A DNA stretch of 64,000 nucleotides from Asticcacaulis benevestitus DSM 16100 = ATCC BAA-896 (GCF_000376105.1 NZ_AQWM01000009.1:56921-120920); one strand, 5' to 3'. Shown: positions 1-8,654, counted from the first letter of the stretch. Numbers and translations are program-made. Notes: generated by a model not told the origin, from the letters alone.

Positions 1-1032
1 ATCGGCGATGATCTCAGGCCGGCGGGCATAGTGCGCCCGCATGGCCGTCTCCGCCTTGGCGCGTGCGGGCTTATGACCCAGCACATCATAGGAACGCAGC
101 AAACGCGCCCAGCCGTCGGCATTCTCCGGATCGGCCGCCAGTTGCGCCTCCAGCGACGCCACCATGCCGGAGATCCGTTCGCTCATCGCCTTGGCCGCCG
201 CTTCCGCCGGCGCCACCGCCGCCAGGGCCTGCGCCACCTGCGGGCGGCTGACATCATCCGGTGACATGGCATTCAGTGCTGCGTTGAAATGACCGCGCGC
301 GTCTTCGTATTGGCCGTCCTCAAGCGCCCGCTGACCAAGATAAAAATGGGCGCGCGGATCGTTCGGATTGAGTTTCAGCGCGTTTTGCAACGCCTGTCTC
401 GCTTCCCGACCGCTGGTGCCGTTACCGACAAAGGTCAGGGCCTCGCCCAGTTCCGACCACGCCGTGAAGGTCTCCGGCGACAGGGCGCGCGCCTTTTGAT
501 AGTCTTGCGCGCCATCGTAATTGTTGCCGGCCATCATGTCGATGCGACCGAGGAACAGCCAGTAATCGACCTCCCGGGCGTGCTCGACCTGGCCCTGACG
601 CAGCACCGCCGCCATCTTTTGCGGCGACAGGCTGTCCGGATCGGACTTGGCGATCGTCGTCCAAGCCTGCAGGCGTTGACGGTAGGGCTGATCGGCCAGA
701 TCGGGATGGCCGGTAAAAAGATAGAGCCAGGCGCTCAAGACCGCCACGAGCCCCAGCGCGACATAGCCATAGAGCGGCTTGAAGCTTGCCGTCTCTTCCG
801 CCGTATCGCTGACCTTCAGCAAGGCGCGGGCGGCCTGCGCCTGTTCTTCCTGCCCCTGTTCGGCATCGATCTCACCGGCGGCGACGCGCCGTTCGACATC
901 GGCAACAAAACCCCTATAGAGCGCCTTTTCATGCGCCAGTTCCGGCGCCGGCACGCTGAAGCGCTGCCACAGCGCCGCCAGGGCGATCAGCGCGGCGCTT
1001 ATCAGCACACAGGTCAGGACAAGTATGAGCAT
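1..1032 (-). CDS. ccmI: CcmI-type cytochrome c biogenesis TPR protein (C-terminal part outside the window)
   Basis: CcmI is an inner-membrane protein that holds apocytochrome c for haem ligation by the Ccm system. The 344 visible codons start at an ATG at 1032 and run off the left edge without a stop. Residues 2-20 form one membrane segment (LILVLTCVLISAALIALAA); a second lies near residues 88-106 (YVALGLVAVLSAWLYLF). Between them is an acidic, Gln-rich cytoplasmic loop of the kind CcmI carries. The rest shows TPR-like helices, for example YDGAQDYQKARALSPETFTAW and GQYEDARGHFNAAL. Two membrane segments followed by TPRs is the family architecture. The remaining ccm genes, if clustered, would lie to the left. 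The main alternative is another TPR-containing membrane protein. Confidence 0.85.
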   Translation of the reverse strand, partial: MLILVLTCVLISAALIALAALWQRFSVPAPELAHEKALYRGFVADVERRVAAGEIDAEQGQEEQAQAARALLKVSDTAEETASFKPLYGYVALGLVAVLSAWLYLFTGHPDLADQPYRQRLQAWTTIAKSDPDSLSPQKMAAVLRQGQVEHAREVDYWLFLGRIDMMAGNNYDGAQDYQKARALSPETFTAWSELGEALTFVGNGTSGREARQALQNALKLNPNDPRAHFYLGQRALEDGQYEDARGHFNAALNAMSPDDVSRPQVAQALAAVAPAEAAAKAMSERISGMVASLEAQLAADPENADGWARLLRSYDVLGHKPARAKAETAMRAHYARRPEIIAD

Positions 1033-1117
1033 CACGCCTCAATAGAGCAATTTACAGCAATGCCAAGAGGGCTTTATTTTACACGTCCGCGCCAGCAGGG
1101 TCGCGGCACCCGCAAAG

Positions 1118-2485
1118 TCAGGCTACGCTGCGAGAGGGGTTGAAAAGATCGGAGGATGCGACACGGCGTCGCGCCACGCTGGCTTTTTCCTCGCCGCACA
1201 GCGATTCCATCAGGCCGGTCACCATCTCGAACATGGCCAGAAGCTGTTCCTGATCATAGGGCTCCTTGTCATTGGCCAGGGTGAGCAACTCGGTGAAATA
1301 GGCGTCCAGCATGGTTTCCAGGGCCAGCACCGTCTTGGTGTGCAGGCTGGCAAAACCGCCGGCCATGGCGATATTGCGCACCTTGCGGATAAAGTTGTGC
1401 GTCTGGCGCACATTGTTCAGTGCCTCTTCGGCAGGATAGGCGGCGATATCGGGCACCTCGGTCTTCACCCGGCCATAGACACGCTCGCGCCGCCGCACCA
1501 AAACCTTTTCCAGTTTTTTTTCAGCGTTCTTGAGTTGCTGCTCGACCAGATCGGCGATGGTACGGTTGGCCTGATGCACGCGCTTGCCCCAGGGTCCGTC
1601 ACGCGCCAGTTCGATATACTGCCCAAAAAACTGGAGTTGCCCCAGACACTGGGTCACGCGGTCGCCGGCCGTTTCGAGATCGTCGCAGTCCTGATTCTTG
1701 CCGCCCATGAAGACTTTGAGTTCGGCCAGTTGGTCCTCGATCTGATCGAGGATACGGGTGCCAAAATCGGCCAGTTCGGAGGCGGCGAGGAAACGATCCT
1801 TGGGCCGGTCGGACACGGTGGCCATGAACTTGATGATATGGGCGCCGTCTTCGAGATTGGCGAAAATGATTTCCAGAAAGCGGTAACCGCTCTCGGCATC
1901 GAACTCGCAGGCATCCTTGAACAGCAAACGCAGGGCGGCGGCCTTTTCGGCGTCGATACGTCCCATGAAATCGTAAAGCTTGGCGAGCACCTGCCTGGCT
2001 AGGCGATGGAGGTCGAGATAGTTGGCGAATTCAGCGATCTCGGCGTGCGCCTCATCCCCGCCGCCACGCGGCAGGATGACATCCGGCGTGTCGCGGCAGA
2101 TCTCGGCGGCGGCGTTGACCAGACGAAAAAAGACCACCGGTGTCGGGTCGTCACTACGCAGGCTGCGCAGCACGAAACCCGCCTGCGCCTGCAGGTCCGG
2201 CTCACGCTTTTCCAGTTCGTTCCACAGGTTGTTAACGATCCACGGCTCGAACTCGATATGATCAAGGCCATCGTCGCGGCCGCGAAACAACGGCATGAAC
2301 GGCTCGAAAACAGCCTCGCGGACATGGCGGAACTCAATCTCGGTCGAGATCAGGTTGCGCACCTCAGTCATCTTGGCGTCATTGCTCAAACCCAGCGCCA
2401 TTTCAAGCGAGCGCAGGGCCGAGGCGGGCAAGGTCTTGACCAGCCCCCTGAGCATAGTCAGGCGATTTGCAGCAATGGCGCTCAC
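1118..2485 (-). CDS. Uncharacterised helical cytosolic protein, 455 aa
   Basis: I do not recognise this family. The start is a GTG at 2485; no in-frame ATG precedes it. The protein has no signal peptide or membrane segment and appears almost entirely helical. A lysine/arginine-rich stretch near residues 310-335 (QQLKNAEKKLEKVLVRRRER) may be a coiled coil or a nucleic-acid contact. It stands alone on the minus strand between ccmI and the two-component operon, with 85-100 bp gaps on each side. Codon use is like that of its neighbours, so it is probably an old chromosomal gene. Confidence 0.8.
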   Translation of the reverse strand: MSAIAANRLTMLRGLVKTLPASALRSLEMALGLSNDAKMTEVRNLISTEIEFRHVREAVFEPFMPLFRGRDDGLDHIEFEPWIVNNLWNELEKREPDLQAQAGFVLRSLRSDDPTPVVFFRLVNAAAEICRDTPDVILPRGGGDEAHAEIAEFANYLDLHRLARQVLAKLYDFMGRIDAEKAAALRLLFKDACEFDAESGYRFLEIIFANLEDGAHIIKFMATVSDRPKDRFLAASELADFGTRILDQIEDQLAELKVFMGGKNQDCDDLETAGDRVTQCLGQLQFFGQYIELARDGPWGKRVHQANRTIADLVEQQLKNAEKKLEKVLVRRRERVYGRVKTEVPDIAAYPAEEALNNVRQTHNFIRKVRNIAMAGGFASLHTKTVLALETMLDAYFTELLTLANDKEPYDQEQLLAMFEMVTGLMESLCGEEKASVARRRVASSDLFNPSRSVA

Positions 2486-2586
2486 GGGACGCTCATGGGT
2501 TGTGAAAAATCCTTACGCCACAATACCTTCAGGAACTGCATCATAGGAAGGCTTTGGTTAATTTTGTCCTGACGAACGGGCGATGC

Positions 2587-4038
2587 TTATAAAACAGAAG
2601 CTTCCCGGTTGGCCGGCAGTCTGGCCAGAACCATCAGCCCGCCCAAAGCGGCGCGTTCGAACTGCAACTGGCCGCCATAGGCGCGCACCAGTTCATCGAC
2701 GATGCTGAGGCCAAGCCCCGATCCCGGCATGCTTTCATCGAGGCGCGCGCCACGTTTCAGCACCTCGTGAAAACGCGCCTCATCAAGCCCCGGACCATCA
2801 TCCTCGATACCCAGCGTCATGGTCTGGTCGGCATCATGAAATACCGCCGTGATGCGTACCTTGCGCTTGCACCAGATACAGGCGTTTTCGAGCAGATTGC
2901 CGGCGATTTCCTGCAAATCCTGCTTCTCACCCCGGAAAGCCAGATCATCGGGGGCGCGCCAGTCGATGATGACGCCCTTGTCGTGAAACACCTGCTCCAG
3001 CATGACCGCCAGTTCATCGAGCACCGGTTCGACCGGGGTGCGTTCGCCCATGGACTGAGAGCGGGCGGCGGCGCGGGCGCGGCGCAGATGGTGATCGACC
3101 TGCGCCCGCATGGTTTCGGCCTGCTTGCGCATGGTTTCGGGCAGCGTCCCCTCGGCTTCGCCCGCCGTGGCCATCAGCACCGACAGCGGCGTCTTGAGCG
3201 CATGGGCCAGGTTACCGACGTGCATGCGCTGGCGCTCCACCACCTCCTGCGAATAGTCGAGAAAGGCATTGAGCTGCGTCGCCACCGGCGTGATTTCGGC
3301 CGGGTAACTTTTCAACAAACGTTGCTGCCGGCCGCCCTGCACACTGGCGATTTCGTCGGTCAGGTCGAACAGCGGTCGCAAACCGACCCGCACCTGCAGG
3401 AAGATGGCAGCCAACGAGCCGAGCGCCAGGAGGATCAGCGCCGCCGCGGTCAGCAGGGCGAAGGTACGCACGTCCTTATTGACCGGGCTGGAGTCCTCGC
3501 CGGCCATGAAGACATAGGCCTTCTTGCCGACCATCGAATAGATGACGGCGACGCGCAAAGGCTCACCCACCGGCCCGAGGCCATCATAAAAAACACTGGT
3601 GCTGTTAGAACCGCGCGCTTTTTTCAGCACCGTGGGCGGCAGGGGTAACTGCTCGTTCCATAGCGAGCGCGAGGTTACGGGGCCGACAAGAGCGCCCTTG
3701 GCATCGACCTCGCCGACCTGCCAATACAGCCCGGAATGAATGATACCTGAACGCGCATCGACAAAGCGCGCCGTATCAATGCCGGAAGGCCCCAGAGTGT
3801 CATCAATATTGGTGACCGAAAAGAGATTGTCAGCGAACTGCCCGACCCCGACCTCAAAGCGGTGCATCGTCACCTGATGGAAATAGGCGGTGAGCGCGAT
3901 GCCGGTGACCACCAGCGCGAAGAAGAACCACAGCGATGCCAGCCCGATCAGGCGGGTGACCAGCGAATCCTTACGCGTCAGCCGACGCCACAGTTTGCGG
4001 ACGGCCACGACCAGAGGAGCGGTGCCATCCTCACTCAC
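2587..4038 (-). CDS. PhoQ-like membrane sensor histidine kinase
   Basis: Sensor half of a two-component system. Residues about 29-53 and 192-215 are membrane segments bounding a roughly 140-residue periplasmic sensor region; a HAMP linker follows. The phosphoacceptor is His279 in NLAHALKTPLSVL, the HisKA variant with HALKTP found in PhoQ/QseC-like kinases. An N box (GNLLENAC), a G1 box (EDDGPGLDEA) and a G2 box (GSGLGLSIV) follow, so the kinase looks catalytically complete. Its start overlaps the response regulator stop by 4 bp, so the two are translationally coupled. The signal sensed cannot be read from the sequence; PhoQ homology suggests cations, acid or peptides, which is inference. Confidence 0.93.
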   Translation of the reverse strand: MSEDGTAPLVVAVRKLWRRLTRKDSLVTRLIGLASLWFFFALVVTGIALTAYFHQVTMHRFEVGVGQFADNLFSVTNIDDTLGPSGIDTARFVDARSGIIHSGLYWQVGEVDAKGALVGPVTSRSLWNEQLPLPPTVLKKARGSNSTSVFYDGLGPVGEPLRVAVIYSMVGKKAYVFMAGEDSSPVNKDVRTFALLTAAALILLALGSLAAIFLQVRVGLRPLFDLTDEIASVQGGRQQRLLKSYPAEITPVATQLNAFLDYSQEVVERQRMHVGNLAHALKTPLSVLMATAGEAEGTLPETMRKQAETMRAQVDHHLRRARAAARSQSMGERTPVEPVLDELAVMLEQVFHDKGVIIDWRAPDDLAFRGEKQDLQEIAGNLLENACIWCKRKVRITAVFHDADQTMTLGIEDDGPGLDEARFHEVLKRGARLDESMPGSGLGLSIVDELVRAYGGQLQFERAALGGLMVLARLPANREASVL

Positions 4039-4715
4039 AGATCGCTGATCTCGTCATGCAGCGGCTTGAGCCTATAGCCAAGCCCGCGCACAGTCTCGAT
4101 CCGGTCGGTGCCGATCTTCTTGCGCAGACGACCCATAAAGACCTCGATCGTATTGGAATCGCGGTCGAAATCCTGATCGTAAAGGTGCTCGACCAGCTCG
4201 GTGCGCGAAATCACGCGGCTCTGGTGCATCATCAGGTAATGCAGCAGGCGGTATTCCAGCGAGGTCAGGCGCAGAGGTTCGCCATTGACCGAGGCGCGTG
4301 CCGCACGCGGATCAAGCCGCACGCCGCCACACACCAGCATCGGCTGGGCGTGGCCGGCGGCGCGACGCACGAGCGCGCGAAGACGGGCCAGAAGTTCCTC
4401 GGTATGGAAAGGTTTCGTCAGGTAATCGTCGGCGCCAGCATCGAAGCCCGACACCTTGTCGCTCCAGGCGCCGCGTGCCGTCAGGATCAGCACTGGCGTC
4501 GTCTTGCCGTCGCGCCGCCACTTTTCCAGAACCGACACGCCATCGATCTTGGGCAGGCCGAGATCGAGGATCACGCAGTCATAGGGCTCGGTATCGCCGA
4601 GGAAATGCGCTTCCTCGCCATCGGGCGCATGATCGACCACATAGCCGGCATCGGAAAGAGAGGCCTTCAGTTGACGCGACAGGTCGGGATCGTCTTCGGC
4701 TAACAGTATGCGCAA
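4035..4715 (-). CDS. OmpR/PhoP-family response regulator
   Basis: DNA-binding partner of the adjacent kinase, 226 aa from a TTG start at 4715. This start is preferred to longer ATG versions because GGAG sits 9 nt upstream and it begins 2 nt after the stop of the upstream PepSY-like gene; upstream sequence in this frame merely reads through that gene. Receiver domain: acidic pair D8/D9, phosphoacceptor D51 (YDCVILDLGLPKIDG), T79 and K101 (YLTKPF). The C-terminal winged helix includes TSLEYRLLHYLM and ends in RIETVRGLGYRL, both typical of OmpR-type regulators. Gene order PepSY-like, regulator, kinase with overlaps indicates one operon. It probably regulates the direct repeat upstream of the operon. 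Confidence 0.95.
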   Translation of the reverse strand: MRILLAEDDPDLSRQLKASLSDAGYVVDHAPDGEEAHFLGDTEPYDCVILDLGLPKIDGVSVLEKWRRDGKTTPVLILTARGAWSDKVSGFDAGADDYLTKPFHTEELLARLRALVRRAAGHAQPMLVCGGVRLDPRAARASVNGEPLRLTSLEYRLLHYLMMHQSRVISRTELVEHLYDQDFDRDSNTIEVFMGRLRKKIGTDRIETVRGLGYRLKPLHDEISDL

Positions 4716-4716
4716 C

Positions 4717-5160
4717 TTAGCGTTCTCCAATAATGCGGCCGGAATCGGTATCGACCAGAAGATCGACCCGTCCGTGGTCAGTAACCACCCGCACCCAGAA
4801 GATAGACCCGCCCTGCGGCCCGGCGTCAAGCACGCGTGCGCCACTGCTGCGGGCGATCGCCATGGCGGTATTGATCCGGTTGTCGCGGTTTTCCTGACGG
4901 GGACCTTCGTCGCGGTTCGGGTTTCGATCGCGTTGCGGCCGTTGCGGCCCATCGTCATCCCGATGGTTGTCGTCGTTGCGGCGCCGATTGCTGCCGCTGT
5001 TATCGTCGGGGCGCCTCTGGTCTATATTGGGCACAAAACCGGCGCGGATCACCTGGGCAGGCGCGTCCCCAAACAACGAGGTCTGCACCACAGGCGCGGC
5101 TTCAACCGCCACGGGCGCGGCGATCAGAGCAACACAAAGAAGGGGCCAAATCTGTTTCAT
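4717..5160 (-). CDS. Secreted PepSY-like protein, first gene of the two-component operon
   Basis: The protein has 147 residues with a cleavable signal peptide (about residues 1-21, ending VAVEA-AP). A low-complexity Asp/Arg/Asn/Pro-rich linker follows (residues about 48-95). The C-terminal segment has a PepSY-like shape: an Ile/Ala helix (INTAMAIARSSGARVLDAG), then a strand pair ending VDTDSGRIIGER. PepSY domains often sit beside PhoPQ-type systems and are proposed to inhibit proteases or to act in signal input; that role here is inference. No Shine-Dalgarno sequence precedes the ATG, and a TATAAA box ends only six nucleotides before it, so the operon transcript may be leaderless. Confidence 0.8.
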   Translation of the reverse strand: MKQIWPLLCVALIAAPVAVEAAPVVQTSLFGDAPAQVIRAGFVPNIDQRRPDDNSGSNRRRNDDNHRDDDGPQRPQRDRNPNRDEGPRQENRDNRINTAMAIARSSGARVLDAGPQGGSIFWVRVVTDHGRVDLLVDTDSGRIIGER

Positions 5161-5162
5161 GG

Positions 5163-5200
5163 GTCGTTTATAGATGTACAGACCTGAACCTTATCTGAAC
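5163..5200 (-). promoter_or_regulatory. Promoter and PhoP/OmpR-type direct repeat of the PepSY-regulator-kinase operon
   Basis: Read on the minus strand: GTTCAG, five bases, GTTCAG (5200-5184), an 11-bp-phased direct hexamer repeat of the type bound by OmpR/PhoP-family dimers. Seventeen bases after a poor -35 hexamer (GATAAG, inside the repeat) comes TATAAA (5172-5167). Six bases later is the ATG at 5160. The repeat overlapping -35 suggests direct activation, and the short -10 to ATG distance suggests a leaderless mRNA. Autoregulation by the downstream regulator is inference. Confidence 0.5.
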
Positions 5201-5252
5201 AGGTATTTCAAAAAGGAAATTTTTGAACCTGACTCAACGTCAGATCGCACGC

Positions 5253-6248
5253 CTATTTACGCCTAGCGGAAACCGTTGGCGTATAGTCGGCCTGGTCGCG
5301 CCAGCGCTCCAGCAGGCTGACGAACTCCGTGCGCAAGTCCTCAGGCATCCCGTCCAGCCCCTTGTCGGGCATGGCCAGCACGACGTGCGCGAACAGATCA
5401 CCACGGCTGCCATCCTTGGCATCAAAGGCGCCGCGTCCTTTCAGGCGCAGGATCGCGCCCGAATTGGAACCCTTGGCGAGATTGACGCTGACCGGGCCAT
5501 CGGGCGTCGGCGCCTGCACCTTGCCGCCCATAATCGCATCAGGCAGGGAGACAAACAGGTCCATATGCAGGTCGTTGCCGTCCATGCGGAAAACCGGATG
5601 GGCTTTCAGCCTAAGTTCAACCAGCGCATCGCCGTGCGCGCCGCGTCCGGACGGCGAGGCCCCGCCCTGCCCCTTCAGGCGCAGGGTCTGGCCATCTCGG
5701 CTGCCCTTGGGGATATTGACGTCGACCGTGCGGCCATCCGACAACAGCACGCGGCGCGTATTGCCGACGATGGTGTCGAGCAGGTCGATATCGAGCTTGA
5801 TCTTGATGTCATGGCCTTTGGCGGGGGGCGCCTGACGCTCCGCACCGCCGAAGCCGAAGGGACCACCACCGCGTGCACCGGCGCCACCCCCAAGACCGCC
5901 ACCGAACATGCTCATGATATCGTCCATGTCCATGCCTTCGAACTGCGTGCTGCGGCCTGCACCCGCGCCAAACGGCGAACCGCCGGCACGCGCGCCGCCA
6001 CCGCTGAAACCCCGATGGATTTCACGGCCATCGGCATCCATCTCGCCAAGGTCGAACTTCTTGCGCTTGTCGGCGTCTTTCAGGAAATCATAGGCGGCCG
6101 TCACGCGCTTGAAGCGCTCCTCGGCGACCTTGTTGTCACGGTTGGTATCCGGATGCAGTTCCTTGGCCAGTTTACGAAAGGCCTTCTGAATCTCGGCATC
6201 ACTGGCGCCTTTTTTCACGCCCAATTCAGAATAGGGATCATTTGCCAC
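5253..6248 (-). CDS. DnaJ/CbpA-type J-domain co-chaperone
   Basis: Stimulates Hsp70 (DnaK) ATPase and delivers substrates. The J domain occupies residues 1-70, with the HPD motif at 32-34 (KELHPDTN). A Gly/Ala-rich linker of about 60 residues follows. From about residue 135 come the two beta-barrel substrate-binding domains of class B DnaJ proteins (HDIKIKLDIDLLDTIVGNTR, DGNDLHMDLFVSLPDAIMG). There is no cysteine-rich zinc-finger region, so this is a CbpA-like protein rather than canonical DnaJ. The length of 331 aa fits. It is transcribed alone on the minus strand. Confidence 0.93.
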   Translation of the reverse strand: MANDPYSELGVKKGASDAEIQKAFRKLAKELHPDTNRDNKVAEERFKRVTAAYDFLKDADKRKKFDLGEMDADGREIHRGFSGGGARAGGSPFGAGAGRSTQFEGMDMDDIMSMFGGGLGGGAGARGGGPFGFGGAERQAPPAKGHDIKIKLDIDLLDTIVGNTRRVLLSDGRTVDVNIPKGSRDGQTLRLKGQGGASPSGRGAHGDALVELRLKAHPVFRMDGNDLHMDLFVSLPDAIMGGKVQAPTPDGPVSVNLAKGSNSGAILRLKGRGAFDAKDGSRGDLFAHVVLAMPDKGLDGMPEDLRTEFVSLLERWRDQADYTPTVSARRK

Positions 6249-6296
6249 TGTAAAACATACCTCCGCAATAGAGGTGTGTCCTAAACCCTATCGTTT

Positions 6297-6412
6297 CAAG
6301 AGGCAAGCATCGCCTTGGCGACGCTTGCCTCTTGCATTTTTCATAAGAGGTTACGCGCAAACGTGCGCGGCGCGCGGTCGCGCTTGCCAAAATTCAATGA
6401 ATGCATTTTGGA
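6297..6412 (+). repeat. Structured intergenic repeat, family B copy 1
   Basis: Starts with a terminator-like hairpin (stem 6297-6314 with 6317-6334, one mismatch, then TTTTT at 6337-6341). It continues with CATAAGAGG, a small GCGC/GCGC hairpin, the core GGCGCGCGGTCGCGCTTGCC and a final hairpin CCAAAAT/ATTTTGG. No plus-strand gene precedes it, since dnaJ-like 5253-6248 is divergent, so the terminator-like part belongs to the element rather than to a gene. The same layout occurs near 16.2, 33.0 and (reverse) 63.6 kb. Confidence 0.7.
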
Positions 6413-6419
6413 GATCACA

Positions 6420-6484
6420 CGCCCTCCTCCCCTGCAAAGCGGGGGGAGGTGTCGAGCAAGCGCAGCGCGTCGAGACGGAGGGGG
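6420..6484. repeat. CCTCCTCCCC/GGGGGGAGG hairpin repeat
   Basis: A hairpin of CCTCCTCCCC and GGGGGGAGG with a short loop is followed by GTCGAGC-N-rich sequence and GAGACGGAGGGGGCC. It resembles family A of this window in having a C-run/G-run stem but lacks the GGTGGTGGGG tail. It separates the gene transfer agent remnant from the family B element. Confidence 0.4.
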
Positions 6485-6494
6485 CCACTCTTCC

Positions 6495-7905
6495 CTATCC
6501 CAACCCTACACTCAAAACCGGGCCATAACCCCAGACCTGTGACTTCTGAGCGATCTCAACCCGCGCACCGCTGCCAAATCCGCCCGGAAAATCCACCGCC
6601 TGTTCCGTTCCGCCGTACACCCACGAGGGCCCATCCACCTCGACCTCGCGTACCATATCCGCGCCATCAAACACCTGCACGCGATAGCGCTCATAGTCTT
6701 CACAGAGGGGCGGTTCGGCCTCCCAGCTATCACCGCCATAACGCGGCGTGCGCATCGGCTGTTCGATCACATAGCCGCCGATGCTGCCGCTCACTTCGGA
6801 CAGATCGATCTGCGCCAATGACAGACCTGCCTGACCGGCGATCGCGCTGATCAGATGGCGCGCATCACCCGCACCCACCCGACCATTGGGCCAATGCCCG
6901 GTGCCGGCCCGCGCATGCGCCAGATCGATCGGCACATCGGAGCCCGACATGGCTAGCAGCGAACGCACCACCTCCCCGCCCTGATTGGCCTCGGCTATGA
7001 CGCGGTGCGCGCCATATTCGCCCACCTGTTCCGCCACGCGCTGCGCCCAACCGTCCTGCGACCAAGATCCCGCAGGCGTCGCGCGCCATAACAGCGCCCC
7101 AGATCATCGGCACGCCACAGGGCGCGCTGATCGTCATCGACCACCAGCCCTTCCAGTTCCTGCGCCGCCAGCCGCGTTCCGCCATAGAGACCGTGGAGGC
7201 CCTGCAGGAACTCTTTCGCCCAATTCCCCGCGTTCAGTGAGGTCGGCGCGCGCGTTACCGCCACGCCCGGCTCTTTCATCAGTGTACGGAGCGCCGTGAT
7301 CAGCTTGGGAGTCGTCGTCAGGCACAACCGGGTTTTTCGCCCAACCGCAACCCCATCCGCAACATGGCCAGGGTCTGCGCAGGATGCCGCCAGGCGCAGA
7401 ATTCATCCGCCCAGGCATAGTGAAATTGCGGTCCGCGCAGCGATTCCGGATCTTCCGCCGAATAGGCGTAGGCCACCCCGCCATCGGGCCAGCGCAAACG
7501 CCGGCGCGACACCTCATAGGTCGGGCGATTGCCTTTTTGCGCAAGGCTCTCGAGCCCCGAAGGCCCCTCGATCATCACCTCGCGCACATCGTGCAGGCTG
7601 GGGCCGATCAGGGCGCAGCGCACGCCGCGCCGGACCTGTGCGGCCAGCAATTCGGCCCCGGCCCGCGTCTTGCCCGCGCCGCGCCCGCCGAGAAAGAGCC
7701 AGCTATGCCAGTCCCCCTTAGGGGGGGGCGGATGATCGTTCGCCCAGAACGTCCACGGCTTTACATGGTCCGGCGGCTCCGGGCCGTCCGGCAAGCTCGC
7801 CACCCAGGCTGTGATCTCTTCGGGCTTCCGCAAGGCGATGGAGTTTGCGTTCAAGGTCTGCGCGCCAATCTCGTCCCACCAGGGTGTCTCCGGCCAAGTC
7901 GTCAT
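6495..7905 (-). pseudogene. Gene transfer agent remnant: broken large terminase fused to gp15-like tail protein
   Basis: The 5' part (7905 to about 7320) encodes a terminase ATPase with Walker A in WLFLGGRGAGKTRAGAELL and Walker B-like AYAWADEFCAW. The frame ends at 7318; homologous sequence continues one frame over (TTTPKLITALRTLMKEP, LYGGTRLAAQELEG) to about 7100. A further shift leads to the nuclease-domain stretch RVIAEANQGGEVVRSLL. At about 6920 this runs in frame into sequence like the GTA gp15 protein (GDARHLISAIAGQAGLSLAQ, then a C-terminal YGGTEQAVDFPGGFG and VEIAQKSQVWGYGP). So there are at least two frameshifts, loss of the terminase middle, and a deletion of more than ten structural genes that fused terL to gp15. 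RcGTA and Caulobacter GTA order (gp1, terL ... gp15) explains the arrangement. The terminase and gp15 assignments come from motif memory, not a search. Confidence 0.8.
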
Positions 7906-8161
7906 TCATCTCGTCTTCCTCTGAATCTGTGTCGGCGGATGACGGATCATCGGCCTTTAAATCGACCCCGAAAATCTGTTCGGCTACCGCATCGATGGCT
8001 TTCAGCGCCGTGGCGGCACGCTCGACCTCAAGCGGCATGTCTAGCTTCGTGAGGCCTTCGAATACCGTCATCAGCCGGTCGACCTGCGCCACGGCGCGCA
8101 AGCGCATCTCCTGCCGCCATGCGGTTAAATCAATGGGCTGATCGTCGGGGAGTCGTTCCAT
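7718..8161 (-). CDS. Possible GTA gp1/small terminase-like remnant
   Basis: The 147-codon frame lies directly upstream of the terminase remnant and overlaps its start by about 190 bp. The first 90 residues look like real protein: helical, acidic, with RAVAQVDRLMTVFEGL and VERAATALKAIDAVAEQI, typical of small terminase or phage-like gp1 proteins in this position. The C-terminal third, which overlaps terL, reads as low-quality Gly/Ala/Pro sequence, so the original stop was probably elsewhere and the end may be frameshifted. Function is inferred mainly from position. Confidence 0.4.
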   Translation of the reverse strand: MERLPDDQPIDLTAWRQEMRLRAVAQVDRLMTVFEGLTKLDMPLEVERAATALKAIDAVAEQIFGVDLKADDPSSADTDSEEDEMNDDLAGDTLVGRDWRADLERKLHRLAEARRDHSLGGELAGRPGAAGPCKAVDVLGERSSAPP

Positions 8162-8205
8162 GCCCCCAATCTAAACCACCCCGAATGTGCGAGGATTATT
8201 TGCAC

Positions 8206-8241
8206 AAAAAAGCCGCCTCGATTTCACGAGACGGCCTGTTT
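8206..8241 (-). terminator. Rho-independent terminator downstream of the lipoprotein gene
   Basis: Stem GCCGCCTCG/CGAGACGGC (8212-8220 with 8227-8235, one mismatch) is followed on the minus strand by six T (8211-8206). Its position 90 bp beyond the stop of the lipoprotein gene 8331-8654 fits. The plus side also carries a T-rich run, so it may act both ways. Confidence 0.55.
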
Positions 8242-8246
8242 TCTTG

Positions 8247-8316
8247 TACCTCCCCACCTCTGGTGGGGAGGGGGACCGACGCGCCCTTGCGCGTTGGTGG
8301 TGGGGGTTCTTGCTTT
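8247..8316 (+). repeat. Dispersed repeat family A, copy 1
   Basis: Layout: TACCTCCCC, short loop, GGGGAGG, constant GGGGACCG, a second stem ACGCGC/GCGCGT, then constant TGGTGGTGGGGGTTCTTGC. Other copies keep the constant parts and both stems but change loop and second-stem bases in a compensating manner. Confidence 0.75.
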
Positions 8317-8330
8317 CTAAATTTCGCCCC

Positions 8331-8654
8331 TCACTCACGTATCCTTCGATGGCTGCCGCGCTCATCGCGCCGGTCGTGCATCCGCGACGCATGATAACCG
8401 TCGGCCGCATCTCGGCGGAAATGGCGGCCATCATCGCGCCGCCACTCGCGCGACAGCGTATCGCGATAATAGAACCAGCCGTCGTCGTTCCAGTAACCGT
8501 CCCGCAACGGCCCGTAATGGTTGTCGTAATAGACGTCGTAGGCCTGGTAATGCCGGCCGTAGCCACCATCATAGGCCACGCAGGCATTGAGCCCAAGCGC
8601 GGCGCCGATCGATAGGGCGAAGATGAGTGGACGTCTTGCAATCAAACGCTTCAT
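8331..8654 (-). CDS. Small Arg/Tyr/Asp-rich lipoprotein
   Basis: The 107-residue protein starts at the ATG at 8654, with GGAAAGG about 6 nt upstream; an ATG 33 bp earlier lacks such a site. A basic N-terminus (MKRLIARR), a hydrophobic core and the lipobox LNAC mark a lipoprotein signal. The mature part is rich in Tyr, Asp, Arg and His (YDGGYGRHYQAYDVYYDNHY), like other small envelope proteins without an assigned role. It is monocistronic and followed by a terminator and a family A repeat. Confidence 0.75.
   Translation of the reverse strand: MKRLIARRPLIFALSIGAALGLNACVAYDGGYGRHYQAYDVYYDNHYGPLRDGYWNDDGWFYYRDTLSREWRRDDGRHFRRDAADGYHASRMHDRRDERGSHRRIRE

Noticed and set aside
4716..4958. N-terminal extension of the response regulator to an ATG at 4958
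   Set aside because: It reads through the PepSY-like gene and lacks receiver homology; the TTG at 4715 has a ribosome site and the normal family start.
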